From Actinoplanes oryzae (GTDB lineage: Bacteria > Actinomycetota > Actinomycetes > Mycobacteriales > Micromonosporaceae), in contig NZ_JAUQWH010000057.1 of the NCBI RefSeq assembly GCF_030757795.1, positions 1 through 48,417 on the forward strand: a stretch of DNA of 48,417 nucleotides. The letters run 5' to 3'. Below are positions 10,746 to 18,779 of the stretch, one piece after another. The first letter of the stretch is position 1; each line of letters starts with the position of its first letter. Under the pieces are notes generated by a model that did no database searches, was not told the origin of the DNA, and saw nothing but the letters and a program-made list of their open reading frames with translations. A program made the position numbers and the translations under genes.

Positions 10746-12509
10746 ATGACCGGTCAGCTCACCCGTGTCGACGTCACTGTGCTGCCCGCCGGATGGCTGA
10801 CCAAGGGGTCCTATCCCTCGGAAGTGTCGGGCAGCTGGTCGCCGGCGTTGTCGCCGGACGGCCGGCACGCCGCGTACGTGTCCGACCGCAGCGGCTCCCC
10901 CAAGGTGTGGGTGCAGCCGGTCGGCAGCGACCTGACGTTCCTGGTCGACACCGGTGAGGAGCCGGTCGTGTCCGTGCACTGGTCGCACGGCGGGGGGTGG
11001 CTGGCCTGCGTGATCGCGCCCGGCGGGGCTCCGCGTACGGAGGTCTGGCTGGTCCGCCCGGACGGCTCGGCGCTGCACCAGGTGGCGGGCTTCGGGGCGG
11101 ACAGCGCGGAGAACGTCCGCTGGCTGCCCGGCCGCCCGCTGCTCGCCGTCACCGAGAACCTCACGACGACGCTGCTCATCGACGCGTCCCTGGGGTCTCG
11201 TTCCGTCGTCGCCACGGGCGAGCTGGTCTCGCTGTTCGACGTGTCCCGGGACGGTTCGCGGGCGCTGCTGCGGCGCGGGCCGCGTGGCGGGCGGTACGTG
11301 GTGCTGCGGGACCTGGCTTCCGGCACCGAGGAGTACGTGACCAGCGGCGAGCAGGCCTGTTTCGCTCCCGACGGGAGCATTTGGGCGCGGAGTGACGCCG
11401 GGGAGTATCCGGTTGTCGTGCACGGCTCGGATGTTCTGGACTTCTCGGGCGAGGCGGAGTGTTTCGCGCTGAGCTCGGACGGGGCACGGGTCGCGGTGCT
11501 GTGGAATGTCGACGGCGGGCGCTCGGCGCTCACGGTGCACTCCGGGTCCGCTCGTGAGGTGGTCGACCTGCCCGGCTGGGTGGTGTCGCAGCCGGTGTGG
11601 AGCGCCGACGGGAGCACGCTGGCGTTCACCGCCGAGGGGCCGGGGCAGCCGCACGGGGTCTGGACGTGGGACGGGTCGCTGCACCCGGTCTCCGTCGAGG
11701 AGGTCTCCGGCAATGCCGTGCGGCCCACGCTGCGGCGCTTCGCCTCGCACGACGGGCTCGAGATCAGCGGCTGGCTGTTCGAGCCCGCGACGCCGGGGCC
11801 GCACCCGACCGTGCTCTGGCTGCACGGCGGCCCCGAGGCGCAGGAGCGGCCGGGACACGGCCCGCTGTTCCAGTCGCTCGTCGACCGCGGCATCGCCGTG
11901 TTCGCCGCGAACGTGCGGGGGTCCTCCGGGTTCGGCCGGACCTTCGTCAACGCGGACAACGGCGCTCTGCGGTACGCGGCCATCGCCGACGTGGCGGCCT
12001 GCGTCGACCACCTCGTCGCGACCGGCGTGGCGGACCCGGCCCGGATCGGGTGCATGGGCCGCTCGTACGGCGGCTATCTCACCCTGGCGGCGCTGACCAC
12101 CTACCCGGACCTGTTCGCGGTGGGCATCGACGTGTGCGGCATGTCCAACTTCGCGACGTTCTACGAGCACACCGAGCCGTGGATCGCGGCCGCCGCGGTC
12201 AGCAAGTACGGCGACCCGGTGCGCGACGCGGACCTGTTGCGCGACCTCTCCCCGATCACGCGCATCGACCGGCTGCGCGCGCCCCTGCTCGTGGTGCACG
12301 GGGAGAACGACAGCAACGTCCCGGTCATCGAGGCCGAGCAGGTCGTGGCGGCGCTGGCCGAGCGCGGGATCGAGCACAAGTACCTGCTCTTCCCGGGCGA
12401 GGGTCACGAGCTGCTGCACCGCTCGAACCGCGCCGAATACCTGCGCGAGACGGTCGGGTGGCTCACGCAGCACCTCGGTGATCCCCGCATGGCGGTGACG
12501 CCTTTTTGA
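10746..12509 (+). CDS. S9-family (prolyl oligopeptidase-like) serine peptidase
   Basis: 587 residues from an ATG six bases after GGAGG, and 22 bases after the amidotransferase stop, so probably in one operon. Residues about 20-340 look like a WD/beta-propeller domain (SPALSPDGRHAAYVSDRSG and later -SPDG-like blades). Residues about 345-587 are an alpha/beta hydrolase with LHGGPEAQERPG (oxyanion region), GRSYGGY (Ser440), HGENDSNVP (Asp522) and GEGHELLHRSN (His554). The full catalytic triad is present and no signal peptide is visible, so it is cytosolic. Its position after a peptide-amide-type synthesis pair suggests turnover or processing of that product, the role played by an M42 peptidase in proteobacterial NAGGN operons. 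That functional link is inference. Confidence 0.9.
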   Translation: MTGQLTRVDVTVLPAGWLTKGSYPSEVSGSWSPALSPDGRHAAYVSDRSGSPKVWVQPVGSDLTFLVDTGEEPVVSVHWSHGGGWLACVIAPGGAPRTEVWLVRPDGSALHQVAGFGADSAENVRWLPGRPLLAVTENLTTTLLIDASLGSRSVVATGELVSLFDVSRDGSRALLRRGPRGGRYVVLRDLASGTEEYVTSGEQACFAPDGSIWARSDAGEYPVVVHGSDVLDFSGEAECFALSSDGARVAVLWNVDGGRSALTVHSGSAREVVDLPGWVVSQPVWSADGSTLAFTAEGPGQPHGVWTWDGSLHPVSVEEVSGNAVRPTLRRFASHDGLEISGWLFEPATPGPHPTVLWLHGGPEAQERPGHGPLFQSLVDRGIAVFAANVRGSSGFGRTFVNADNGALRYAAIADVAACVDHLVATGVADPARIGCMGRSYGGYLTLAALTTYPDLFAVGIDVCGMSNFATFYEHTEPWIAAAAVSKYGDPVRDADLLRDLSPITRIDRLRAPLLVVHGENDSNVPVIEAEQVVAALAERGIEHKYLLFPGEGHELLHRSNRAEYLRETVGWLTQHLGDPRMAVTPF

Positions 12510-12515
12510 GGTGAC

Positions 12516-12529
12516 CGGGCACACGCCCG
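12516..12529 (+). terminator. Small hairpin between the S9 peptidase and the MFS gene
   Basis: CGGGC-ACAC-GCCCG (12516-12529), followed by CTTTGT, lies seven bases after the peptidase stop. The stem is only five pairs, so read-through into the MFS gene is possible. Confidence 0.3.
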
Positions 12530-12617
12530 CTTTGTGACGGAACTCGTTGCCGCTCGGGCGCTCGCGGGGAAACCTGGGTGAGGCAGGTGTTCTCTGCGAG
12601 CGGACGGAGTCGGTGAC

Positions 12618-13922
12618 ATGCGAGGCGGTGCGCGGGCCTGGATCGTCTGGGCCGTGGGGCTCGCCGCCTACACGGTGGCGGTGCTCCAGCGGACCTCCCT
12701 CGGCGTCGCCGGCCTCGACGCGCAGCAGCGGTTCGACATCGGCGCGAGCGCGCTCGCCTCGTTCGCGGTGCTGCAGCTGCTCGTCTATGCGGCGCTGCAG
12801 GTGCCCGTCGGCGTGCTGCTCGACCGGTTCGGCTCGATGCGGCTCGTGGTGGCCGGCGCGGTGCTGATGTCGGCCGGCCAGGCGCTCATGGCGTTCTCCG
12901 GCGACCTCAGCGGCGCGATCGTCGCGCGGGTGCTGGTCGGTGCGGGCGACGCGATGACCTTCATCAGCGTGCTGCGCCTGGTGCCGCAGTGGTTCCCCGG
13001 CAGGCGGGTGCCGGTCGTCAGCCAGTTCACCGGCATCATCGGGCAGCTCGGCCAGGTGCTCAGCGCCGTCCCGCTGGCCGCGCTGCTGGCCGGGCCGGGC
13101 TGGACCACGGCGTTCCTGTCGGCGGCGGCGACCGGGGTGTTCCTCGCGATCGTGGCGCTGGTCGCCCTGCACGACTCGCCCGACCGCCGGGTCGTCTCCG
13201 GCGAGGCGACGTCCGCCCGGCAGCTCGGTGGCGACCTCGCCACCGCTTTGCGGCACCCGGGCACGCGGCTCGGGCTGTGGACGCACTTCAGCACCCAGTT
13301 CCCCGGCACGGTCTTCGCGCTGATGTGGGGCTATCCGTTCCTGCTCGCGGGCGAGGGGCTCTCCCGGGGCACGGCCGGGGCCCTGCTCACCCTCTTCGTG
13401 CTGGTCGGCATGGTGGCCGCGCCGGTGCTCGGCGTGCTCGTGCAGCGGCACCCGATGCGCCGCTCGTGGCTGGTCCTCGGCATCGTCGCGGTCAACGCCG
13501 CGGGCTGGGGGCTGGTGCTCGCGTGGCCCGGGCGGGCGCCGCTGCCCGTGCTCGTGGCCCTCGTCGTGGCGCTCGGGCTGGGCGGGCCGGGGTCGATGAT
13601 CGGCTTCGAGTTCGCCCGCACGTTCAACCCGCCCAACCGCCTCGGCACCGCGACCGGCATCGTCAACGTCGGCGGCTTCACCGCGTCGCTGACCGCGATC
13701 CTGCTCGTCGGGCTGATCCTCGACGCGCGCACGGGCGGCAGCGCCGGCTATGACATCGCCGACTTCAAGGTCGCCATGGCCGTGCAATACGCGCTGATGG
13801 CGCTGGGGGTGCTGGGCATCCTGCGCACGCGGCGCCTCGTGCGGCGGCGGCTGGCGGAGTCGTCCGCGCCCGTTCCCGAGGCCGCCGGTGGGTTTAGCGC
13901 CGCGCACACCGGCAAAGCCTGA
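12618..13922 (+). CDS. Major facilitator superfamily transporter
   Basis: 434 residues, about 12 predicted membrane segments, starting MRGGARAWIVWAVGLAAYTVAVLQRTSLGVAG. The loop 2-3 signature GVLLDRFGSMRLVVAG is the standard MFS motif A. The PQWFPGRRVPVVSQFTGIIGQLGQ segment resembles the nitrate/oxalate or sugar-phosphate-like MFS branches, where helix 4-5 carries a PxWFP motif. It lies 108 bases after the peptidase on the same strand, so it may export or import the product of the preceding three genes, but it could also be independent. Substrate cannot be read from sequence. The ATG has only a weak upstream purine run (GGACGGAG), so the start is moderately certain. Confidence 0.85.
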   Translation: MRGGARAWIVWAVGLAAYTVAVLQRTSLGVAGLDAQQRFDIGASALASFAVLQLLVYAALQVPVGVLLDRFGSMRLVVAGAVLMSAGQALMAFSGDLSGAIVARVLVGAGDAMTFISVLRLVPQWFPGRRVPVVSQFTGIIGQLGQVLSAVPLAALLAGPGWTTAFLSAAATGVFLAIVALVALHDSPDRRVVSGEATSARQLGGDLATALRHPGTRLGLWTHFSTQFPGTVFALMWGYPFLLAGEGLSRGTAGALLTLFVLVGMVAAPVLGVLVQRHPMRRSWLVLGIVAVNAAGWGLVLAWPGRAPLPVLVALVVALGLGGPGSMIGFEFARTFNPPNRLGTATGIVNVGGFTASLTAILLVGLILDARTGGSAGYDIADFKVAMAVQYALMALGVLGILRTRRLVRRRLAESSAPVPEAAGGFSAAHTGKA

Positions 13923-13972
13923 ACACTTCGGTGTGGACTCGGGGCGCCGCGGACCGGTCGTCCGATCTCCCC

Positions 13973-13994
13973 TGAACTTTCCGGGAGAAGTTCA
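13973..13994. promoter_or_regulatory. Perfect inverted repeat TGAACTT-N8-AAGTTCA
   Basis: Seven-base perfect arms (13973-13979, 13988-13994) lie about 90 bases upstream of the membrane protein gene at 14086 and 50 bases after the MFS stop. The AT-rich arms stand out from the surrounding GC-rich DNA. No T-run follows, which favours an operator over a terminator. Confidence 0.45.
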
Positions 13995-14085
13995 CGTAAG
14001 ACCACGGGTGGGCACATTCGGTCCATTCGCCCGGTGGGTCCTTCGCGGCCCATGAGACACAGCGTGAAGCTGATGTGAGGAGGAC

Positions 14086-14934
14086 ATGAGCCAGGCTCAA
14101 CCGGACAAGCTCTGGTCCGGTATCCAGATCAGCAAGGTCATCGCCGGCACGCTCGCCGCCGTGGCCGCCGCGGTGCTCGGCTCCTTCCTGGGAGTCGCCG
14201 GCACCCTGGCGGGCGCCGCGCTGGCCAGTGTGGTCGGCTCCGTCGGGACGGAGATCTTCAACAACTCCCTGAAGCGCGGCACCAGGACTCTGCAGTCGGT
14301 GGCCCCGACGTTCGTGCGGGCGCCGGCGGCGATCGGCACCCCGCCGGTCGCGGCCGCGGACGAGGCGGACAACCCCGCCCACACCGTGCCCGCCGCCGAC
14401 ACGACGCCCGCCGCGGCGAGTGCGGCGTACGGCGGCAGCCCGCGGCGCAGCGTCCGCTGGAAGACGGTGGTCATCGGGGCGGCAGCGGCGTTCATCGTCG
14501 CCATGGGCGGCATCTTCGCCGTCGAGGCGATGGCGGGTGAGTCGCTCACCACGATCACCACCGGCAAGCAGACCAGCGGCAGCTCGACGCTGACCAGCAC
14601 CTTCAAGGGCAGCTCGGACAGCACGGACGAGGAGCAGGACCCGGCGCCCGCCGAGTCGGCCACGCCGGACTCGACGGACACCCCCGACCCGGATGCGACC
14701 TCGTCGCCGGACCCGGACGAGAGCACCTCGCCGGGCTCGGACGAGGGCTCGTCGCCGGCGGAGGAGGAGCCGACGGACACCCCGACGACGGACGCGCCGA
14801 CGACCCCGGACGACACCCAGCAGGACGGGACGGACTCCGGCTCGACCCAGCAGGGCACGAGCGAGAACGGCACCGGCACGGACGGCTCGGGCCAGCAGGA
14901 CGTGCAGCAGCAGGAGGCTCCGGCGACGGAGTGA
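14086..14934 (+). CDS. Membrane protein with an acidic, Ser/Thr/Pro/Asp-rich extracytoplasmic tail
   Basis: 282 residues from an ATG directly behind GAGGAG. Residues about 15-60 are a glycine/alanine-rich hydrophobic region (VIAGTLAAVAAAVLGSFLG and VAGTLAGAALASVVGSVG). A short cytoplasmic-type segment with basic residues follows. A single strong transmembrane helix lies near residues 126-146 (WKTVVIGAAAAFIVAMGGIFAV). The last about 120 residues are low-complexity S/T/P/D/E (repeats like TSSPDPDEST) ending in QQDVQQQEAPATE, typical of a disordered wall-spanning stalk. I recognise the layout from other actinobacteria but know no function. The gene has its own promoter region with an inverted repeat and ends in a strong hairpin. 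Confidence 0.75.
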   Translation: MSQAQPDKLWSGIQISKVIAGTLAAVAAAVLGSFLGVAGTLAGAALASVVGSVGTEIFNNSLKRGTRTLQSVAPTFVRAPAAIGTPPVAAADEADNPAHTVPAADTTPAAASAAYGGSPRRSVRWKTVVIGAAAAFIVAMGGIFAVEAMAGESLTTITTGKQTSGSSTLTSTFKGSSDSTDEEQDPAPAESATPDSTDTPDPDATSSPDPDESTSPGSDEGSSPAEEEPTDTPTTDAPTTPDDTQQDGTDSGSTQQGTSENGTGTDGSGQQDVQQQEAPATE

Positions 14935-14950
14935 GCAGCAGGCACACCGG

Positions 14951-14983
14951 ACGGCCGGGGTTCGCACTGCGGACCCCGGCCGT
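14951..14983 (+). terminator. Strong hairpin terminator
   Basis: Perfect 11-base arms ACGGCCGGGGT (14951-14961) and ACCCCGGCCGT (14973-14983) with an 11-base loop, 17 bases after the membrane protein stop. Confidence 0.7.
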
Positions 14984-15056
14984 TGGCGTTTCCCGGGCAC
15001 CGCGTGGGTAAGACGCTCGTCGGATCGTGCCGCACCACCGGGAGGAGTCACCCGTC

Positions 15057-15563
15057 ATGAAGGTGAGCGAACTGCTGATCGAGGCCTTCGGCCGCCTCCC
15101 CGACCTGGTCGAGGGCGCCGTCGACGGGCTCAGCGCGGACCAGCTCGCCGCCCGGCCCGAGCCCGGCGCCAACACCGTCGGCTGGCTGGTGTGGCACCTG
15201 ACCCGCGTGCAGGACCACCACGTGTCCGAGCTGCTCGGCCGGGACCAGGTCTACGTCTCCGGCGACTGGGCGGAGAGCTTCGGCCGCAAGCCCGACGCCG
15301 ACGACACCGGGTACGGCCACGACGCCGCCAAGGTCGCCGCCGTGCGCCCCCGCGACGGACAGGCGCTCGTCGCCTACTACCGGGCCGTGCACGACCGGAC
15401 GATCGCCTACCTGCGCGGGATCTCGGAGGCCGACCTGGACCGGGTCGTCGACGAGCGCTGGGACCCGCCGGTCACGCTCGGGGTGCGGCTGGTCAGCGTG
15501 CTCGACGACGACACGCAGCACGTGGGCCAGGCGGCGTACGTGCGTGGGCTGCTGGTCCGGTAG
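15057..15563 (+). CDS. DinB/DUF664-family protein
   Basis: 168 residues from an ATG preceded by GGAGGAG. The sequence fits the DinB-like four-helix bundle, DUF664 branch (SELLIEAFGRLPDLVEGAV, NTVGWLVWHLTRVQDHH, DDDTQHVGQAAYVRGLL). The conserved histidines in WHLTRVQDHH and in the last helix (TQHVGQ) are placed as metal ligands in this superfamily, which includes mycothiol-dependent isomerases and S-transferases. Actinobacteria use mycothiol, so a thiol-transfer role is plausible but not demonstrated. An ATG 30 bases upstream lacks a ribosome binding site. The gene ends 17 bases from the convergent RING-protein gene. Confidence 0.82.
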   Translation: MKVSELLIEAFGRLPDLVEGAVDGLSADQLAARPEPGANTVGWLVWHLTRVQDHHVSELLGRDQVYVSGDWAESFGRKPDADDTGYGHDAAKVAAVRPRDGQALVAYYRAVHDRTIAYLRGISEADLDRVVDERWDPPVTLGVRLVSVLDDDTQHVGQAAYVRGLLVR

Positions 15564-15580
15564 GCCGCCGGGGTGCTGGT

Positions 15581-18500
15581 TCAGTCCACGGTCAGGCGGC
15601 CCAGCAGGTCGCCGGCGCGGACGGTCTGCCACGGCTGCGGGGCGTTGCCCGTCACGAGCAGGGCGACAGAGCCCTCGGCCGCCCCGCCGGGCGGCACCGC
15701 GTCCACGGCTGCGGCGAACACGCGACGACCCGCCTGCTCGGGTGCCTCGACCCGGCTATCCGCCTGCTCGGGTGCCTCGACCCGGCTATCCGCCTGCTCC
15801 GGCGCCTCGGACCGGGGACCCGCCGCGCGGCGGATGTCGTCCACCGAGGAGGCCTCCGTGTACGTGCCGTCGGCGTGCCGCACCACGACCCGGTCGGCGC
15901 GGGCGGCGGCGTGCCAGGCGGCCACGTCGAGCAGGGTGGCACGGGAGCCGGACGTGAAGTGGTGCCACAGGTCGGCGGCCGCGCGGGCGAGGCGGTCGCC
16001 GTGGGTGGCGACGCTGTGGGCGTACCCGTGGCTGGGCAGGCTGAGGTCCGCCCAGAGCAGGCGGCGGTCCCGGAGATCGACCACCATCGGCAGCTGGGCC
16101 TTGCTGTCGCCGCGCAGGTCGAAGCGCTGCACGACGCGGGCCGGCTCGAAGCGGGCACCCGGGCCGGCGGGGGCGGTGAAGCCCGCGAACGCCTCGCCGA
16201 GCAGCTCGAACGGCACGTCGTTGTAGCTGAGGATCGTCGGCACCACCCAGCGCACGCCGGCGTCCGCGAGCCGGGGCAGCGACAGGTCGAGGAACTCGGT
16301 CGCTCCGAGCGGAGCCGGCGCGGACGTGAAGTCGCCCGAGTGCACGGCGGCCGACTCGGCGAACCGCAGGCGCGTGTAGTCGCAGTGCCCGGCCCGCCGC
16401 CACGCCGCGTCGAAGAACACGGCGGACAGGTCGAGGTCGACCCGGGTGCTCCCGGCGTCCTCCCAGTGCAGGAAGAGTCGCAGCACCTCGTCGCCGGGCA
16501 GGTCCCGCACGCTGCCGCGGGGCCAGCCGGCCAGCTGCGCCGAGCCGGCCCGCTCGCGCATGGGCGCCGGCACCCCGGCCAGCTCGGCGTCGAGCACCGC
16601 GAGGTCGAAGCGCTCCCCGGCGCCGGCGCGGCGGCACAGCTCGTCGTCGGCGATCCCCCGCACGGTACGGGTGACCGCGGCGGGCAGGGGCGTGCGGCGC
16701 TCGGGCTCGGTCCAGCTGCGGACGGCGTTGCCGCGCGGGAAGAAGACGCGGCGTGGCGTGCCCTCCTCCGGCCGCCCGATCCCGTCCACGCCCGCCGCGC
16801 CGGCCGTTTCCGCGACCGGGGTGCCGGCTGCTTCCGCGGCCCGGGTGCCAGCTGCTTCCGCGGCCCGGGTGCCAGCTGCTTCCGCGGCCTGGGTGCCGGC
16901 TGCTTCCGCGGCCCGGGTGCCGGGGCTCAGGCGGTTGCGGAGGTCGGTCAGGGCTCGGGAGAGCAGGCCGACCGGCTCGCTCAGCGGCGGGACCGCGTCC
17001 CCGGCGGAGCGGGCGTCCCCGGCGGAGCGGGCGTTCCCGGCGGAGCGGGTGAGGCGCGCGGACCGGGCGGCGCGGCGCCGGGCGGTTGCGGCGGCCCGGG
17101 CCTGCTCGACGGCGGCGAGCTGCTCGGCGGCGGCGGGCACGGTGACGTCCCGGACGGCGATCTCCGCGGCGGCCGTGGCGAGCACGACCGGCGACACCCG
17201 GGTCGCCGCCGCGCGGGCCGCATCGGTGACCGCGGTGAGCACGCCGTCGTCCGTGCCGGTGGCGCGGCGCAGCAGGTGGTCGAGGGCGCGCCAGAGGTCG
17301 CCCGGGCGCTCGGCGAGCAGGCTCAGCGCCGCCGCCGGGTCGCCGCCGGCCAGCGCTTCCTCGACCAGGGCGGCGTGGGTGCGTACCCGGATGGTGATCG
17401 TCCCGTCGGCGGCGGTGACCGCGACGAGGCGCTCGGGATGCCGCCGGCCGGCCGCCGAGAGCACCCGGCCCAGCGCGCTGTCCGCCGTCGCCCGGGTGCC
17501 CCGCAGCGCGGCGAAGGCGACGGCCGCGCCGGGGTGGGCGGCCGGACGCTCGTACGGGTGCAGGCGCTCGCCGAGACGCTTCCACACGACCGGATGCCGC
17601 CGCAGATCCTCCGCGGCCGCGACCGGCCCGCACGAGTCGAGGTGGGCGAGCACCGCCCGGCGCAGCGCACGAGGGATCGCGCGCACCCGCGTGCCGGCCG
17701 CGGTGACCGCGGGCTCGTCGGCGGGCCGCCAGTGCTCGCGCGGTCCGGTGGTCGCCGGCCGGGCGGGCAGAATCAGTCCCGGATCGCCGCCGGACCAGGC
17801 CCACAGGGTGCGCGCGGCGTCGGTCGCCGTCGTCCAGCGCGCCGAAGCCTGCTCGACCACGCGCGCGAAGTCCGGGCCCGGCGCTGCCGATCGCAGCGCC
17901 CACGCGACGACGGACGCCAGCGTCTCCCGCGCGGGCACGGTGTCCGGGAGCCAGTCGAGGGTGCCGGGCGCGGTGGCGCGAACCAGGGTCGCGAGGTCGG
18001 CGAGGTCGCCCTCGCCCAGCGCGGACGGGCGGGCCACCAGCTCGTCCCGCACCGCGGCGGCCGCTGCGGCCGGGGCGACGGTGAGCACGACCAGCCGCAC
18101 CGGAGTGACGTCGCGCAGCTCCTCGACGGCGGTGGGACCGGGCAGGTAGGGCTGACCGGCGGTGAGGCGGCGGCCGCAGATCGGGCACGCGCTGTACTCC
18201 GCCGGCGGGAAGCAGTCGCGGCAGACCACGTGACCACACGGGTCGAGGACGGCCGCGTTCTCCCGGCCGCACAGGACGCACGGGAGGTCCGGGGTGGCGA
18301 GGAGGTGGACGACCAGGCGCTGGACGTACAGCGCGTCGGGGTCGGCCGGGGTGTCGGGGAAGAGCCGGAACAGCGGGGTCAGGTCGCGGTCGGCGCCCAC
18401 CTCGGCGTCCAGCGTGGCGAGCAGCCAGTCGGCCCAGGCCGTGCGGACGGCGGGCGGGAGGGCGGCGGCCGCCGTGCGCAGAGCGGCGCCGAGCAGCCGG

Positions 18501-18628
18501 CCCCGGCGAGCCAGGTCGGCCTCGAGCGCCGACACCCAGGCCGGCCCGTCGGCGGGTGCCGGGTCCGGGTGCTCGGGGAGGGTGACCTGGGCGGTGCGGC
18601 GTACGAGCACAGCGGCGACAGCGTCCAT
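15581..18628 (-). CDS. MXAN_6230/SCO0854-type RING-domain protein with TerD-like region
   Basis: 1015 residues from an ATG behind GGGGGAGGA. Near residues 117-150 a RING-type zinc finger is complete: CVLCG, DPCGHVVCRDCF, CPICGRR. A long alpha-helical middle follows. The C-terminal part (about residues 730-850) contains RVDLDLSAVFFD and AAVHSGDFTSAP followed by FLDLSLPRLADAGVRWVVPTI, resembling the TerD/TerE tellurite-resistance fold. The combination matches a bacterial family named after MXAN_6230 and SCO0854. Three short in-frame tandem repeats sit in linker regions: RSAGNA-type near residue 530, an 8-residue EAAGT unit near 571-603, and a 10-residue EAPEQADSRV unit near 947-966. Whether the RING acts in ubiquitin-like modification is unknown in bacteria; a protein-binding or stress role is more cautious. 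Confidence 0.85.
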   Translation of the reverse strand: MDAVAAVLVRRTAQVTLPEHPDPAPADGPAWVSALEADLARRGRLLGAALRTAAAALPPAVRTAWADWLLATLDAEVGADRDLTPLFRLFPDTPADPDALYVQRLVVHLLATPDLPCVLCGRENAAVLDPCGHVVCRDCFPPAEYSACPICGRRLTAGQPYLPGPTAVEELRDVTPVRLVVLTVAPAAAAAAVRDELVARPSALGEGDLADLATLVRATAPGTLDWLPDTVPARETLASVVAWALRSAAPGPDFARVVEQASARWTTATDAARTLWAWSGGDPGLILPARPATTGPREHWRPADEPAVTAAGTRVRAIPRALRRAVLAHLDSCGPVAAAEDLRRHPVVWKRLGERLHPYERPAAHPGAAVAFAALRGTRATADSALGRVLSAAGRRHPERLVAVTAADGTITIRVRTHAALVEEALAGGDPAAALSLLAERPGDLWRALDHLLRRATGTDDGVLTAVTDAARAAATRVSPVVLATAAAEIAVRDVTVPAAAEQLAAVEQARAAATARRRAARSARLTRSAGNARSAGDARSAGDAVPPLSEPVGLLSRALTDLRNRLSPGTRAAEAAGTQAAEAAGTRAAEAAGTRAAEAAGTPVAETAGAAGVDGIGRPEEGTPRRVFFPRGNAVRSWTEPERRTPLPAAVTRTVRGIADDELCRRAGAGERFDLAVLDAELAGVPAPMRERAGSAQLAGWPRGSVRDLPGDEVLRLFLHWEDAGSTRVDLDLSAVFFDAAWRRAGHCDYTRLRFAESAAVHSGDFTSAPAPLGATEFLDLSLPRLADAGVRWVVPTILSYNDVPFELLGEAFAGFTAPAGPGARFEPARVVQRFDLRGDSKAQLPMVVDLRDRRLLWADLSLPSHGYAHSVATHGDRLARAAADLWHHFTSGSRATLLDVAAWHAAARADRVVVRHADGTYTEASSVDDIRRAAGPRSEAPEQADSRVEAPEQADSRVEAPEQAGRRVFAAAVDAVPPGGAAEGSVALLVTGNAPQPWQTVRAGDLLGRLTVD
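15731..15790. repeat. 30-base in-frame direct repeat, two identical copies plus a degenerate third
   Basis: Copies at 15731-15760 and 15761-15790 are identical, and a diverged third follows. They encode the ten-residue EAPEQADSRV unit of the RING protein on the minus strand. Identity at the DNA level indicates recent slippage or unequal exchange. Confidence 0.85.
16820..16915. repeat. 24-base in-frame tandem repeat, four copies
   Basis: Units begin at 16820, 16844, 16868 and 16892 and differ at one to three bases, with degenerate flanking copies. They encode an Ala/Glu/Gly-rich octapeptide linker in the RING protein, and are a likely site of copy-number variation. Confidence 0.85.
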
Positions 18629-18722
18629 GGTCCGGTCCTCCCCCGAAGAAAGCGCGGTGGGCGGGGAGTGGCGACGCTGCTGGTCATCCAGAGTGAGGTG
18701 TGAGAAGGAAGCGCCGCGGGGA

Positions 18723-18765
18723 GCCGCCCACCGCTGAGGACGGACTATACGGAGCGGTGGGCGGC
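18723..18765 (-). terminator. Long hairpin after the S1 protease gene
   Basis: Perfect 13-base arms GCCGCCCACCGCT (18723-18735) and AGCGGTGGGCGGC (18753-18765) with a 17-base loop, 15 bases beyond the protease stop on the minus strand. The loop contains TATAGT on the minus strand, which could serve as a -10 element for the following RING gene; that second role is speculative. Confidence 0.7.
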
Positions 18766-18779
18766 GGAACGATTGAATT

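Noticed and set aside
10449..13907. An 1152-codon open frame opposite the S9 peptidase and MFS genes
   Set aside because: It spans two well-supported genes and their gap on the other strand, with no recognisable domain.
14693..18703. A 1336-codon open frame opposite the RING protein
   Set aside because: Composed of Arg/Gly/Ala runs; the minus-strand frame has RING and TerD-like motifs and a clear start.
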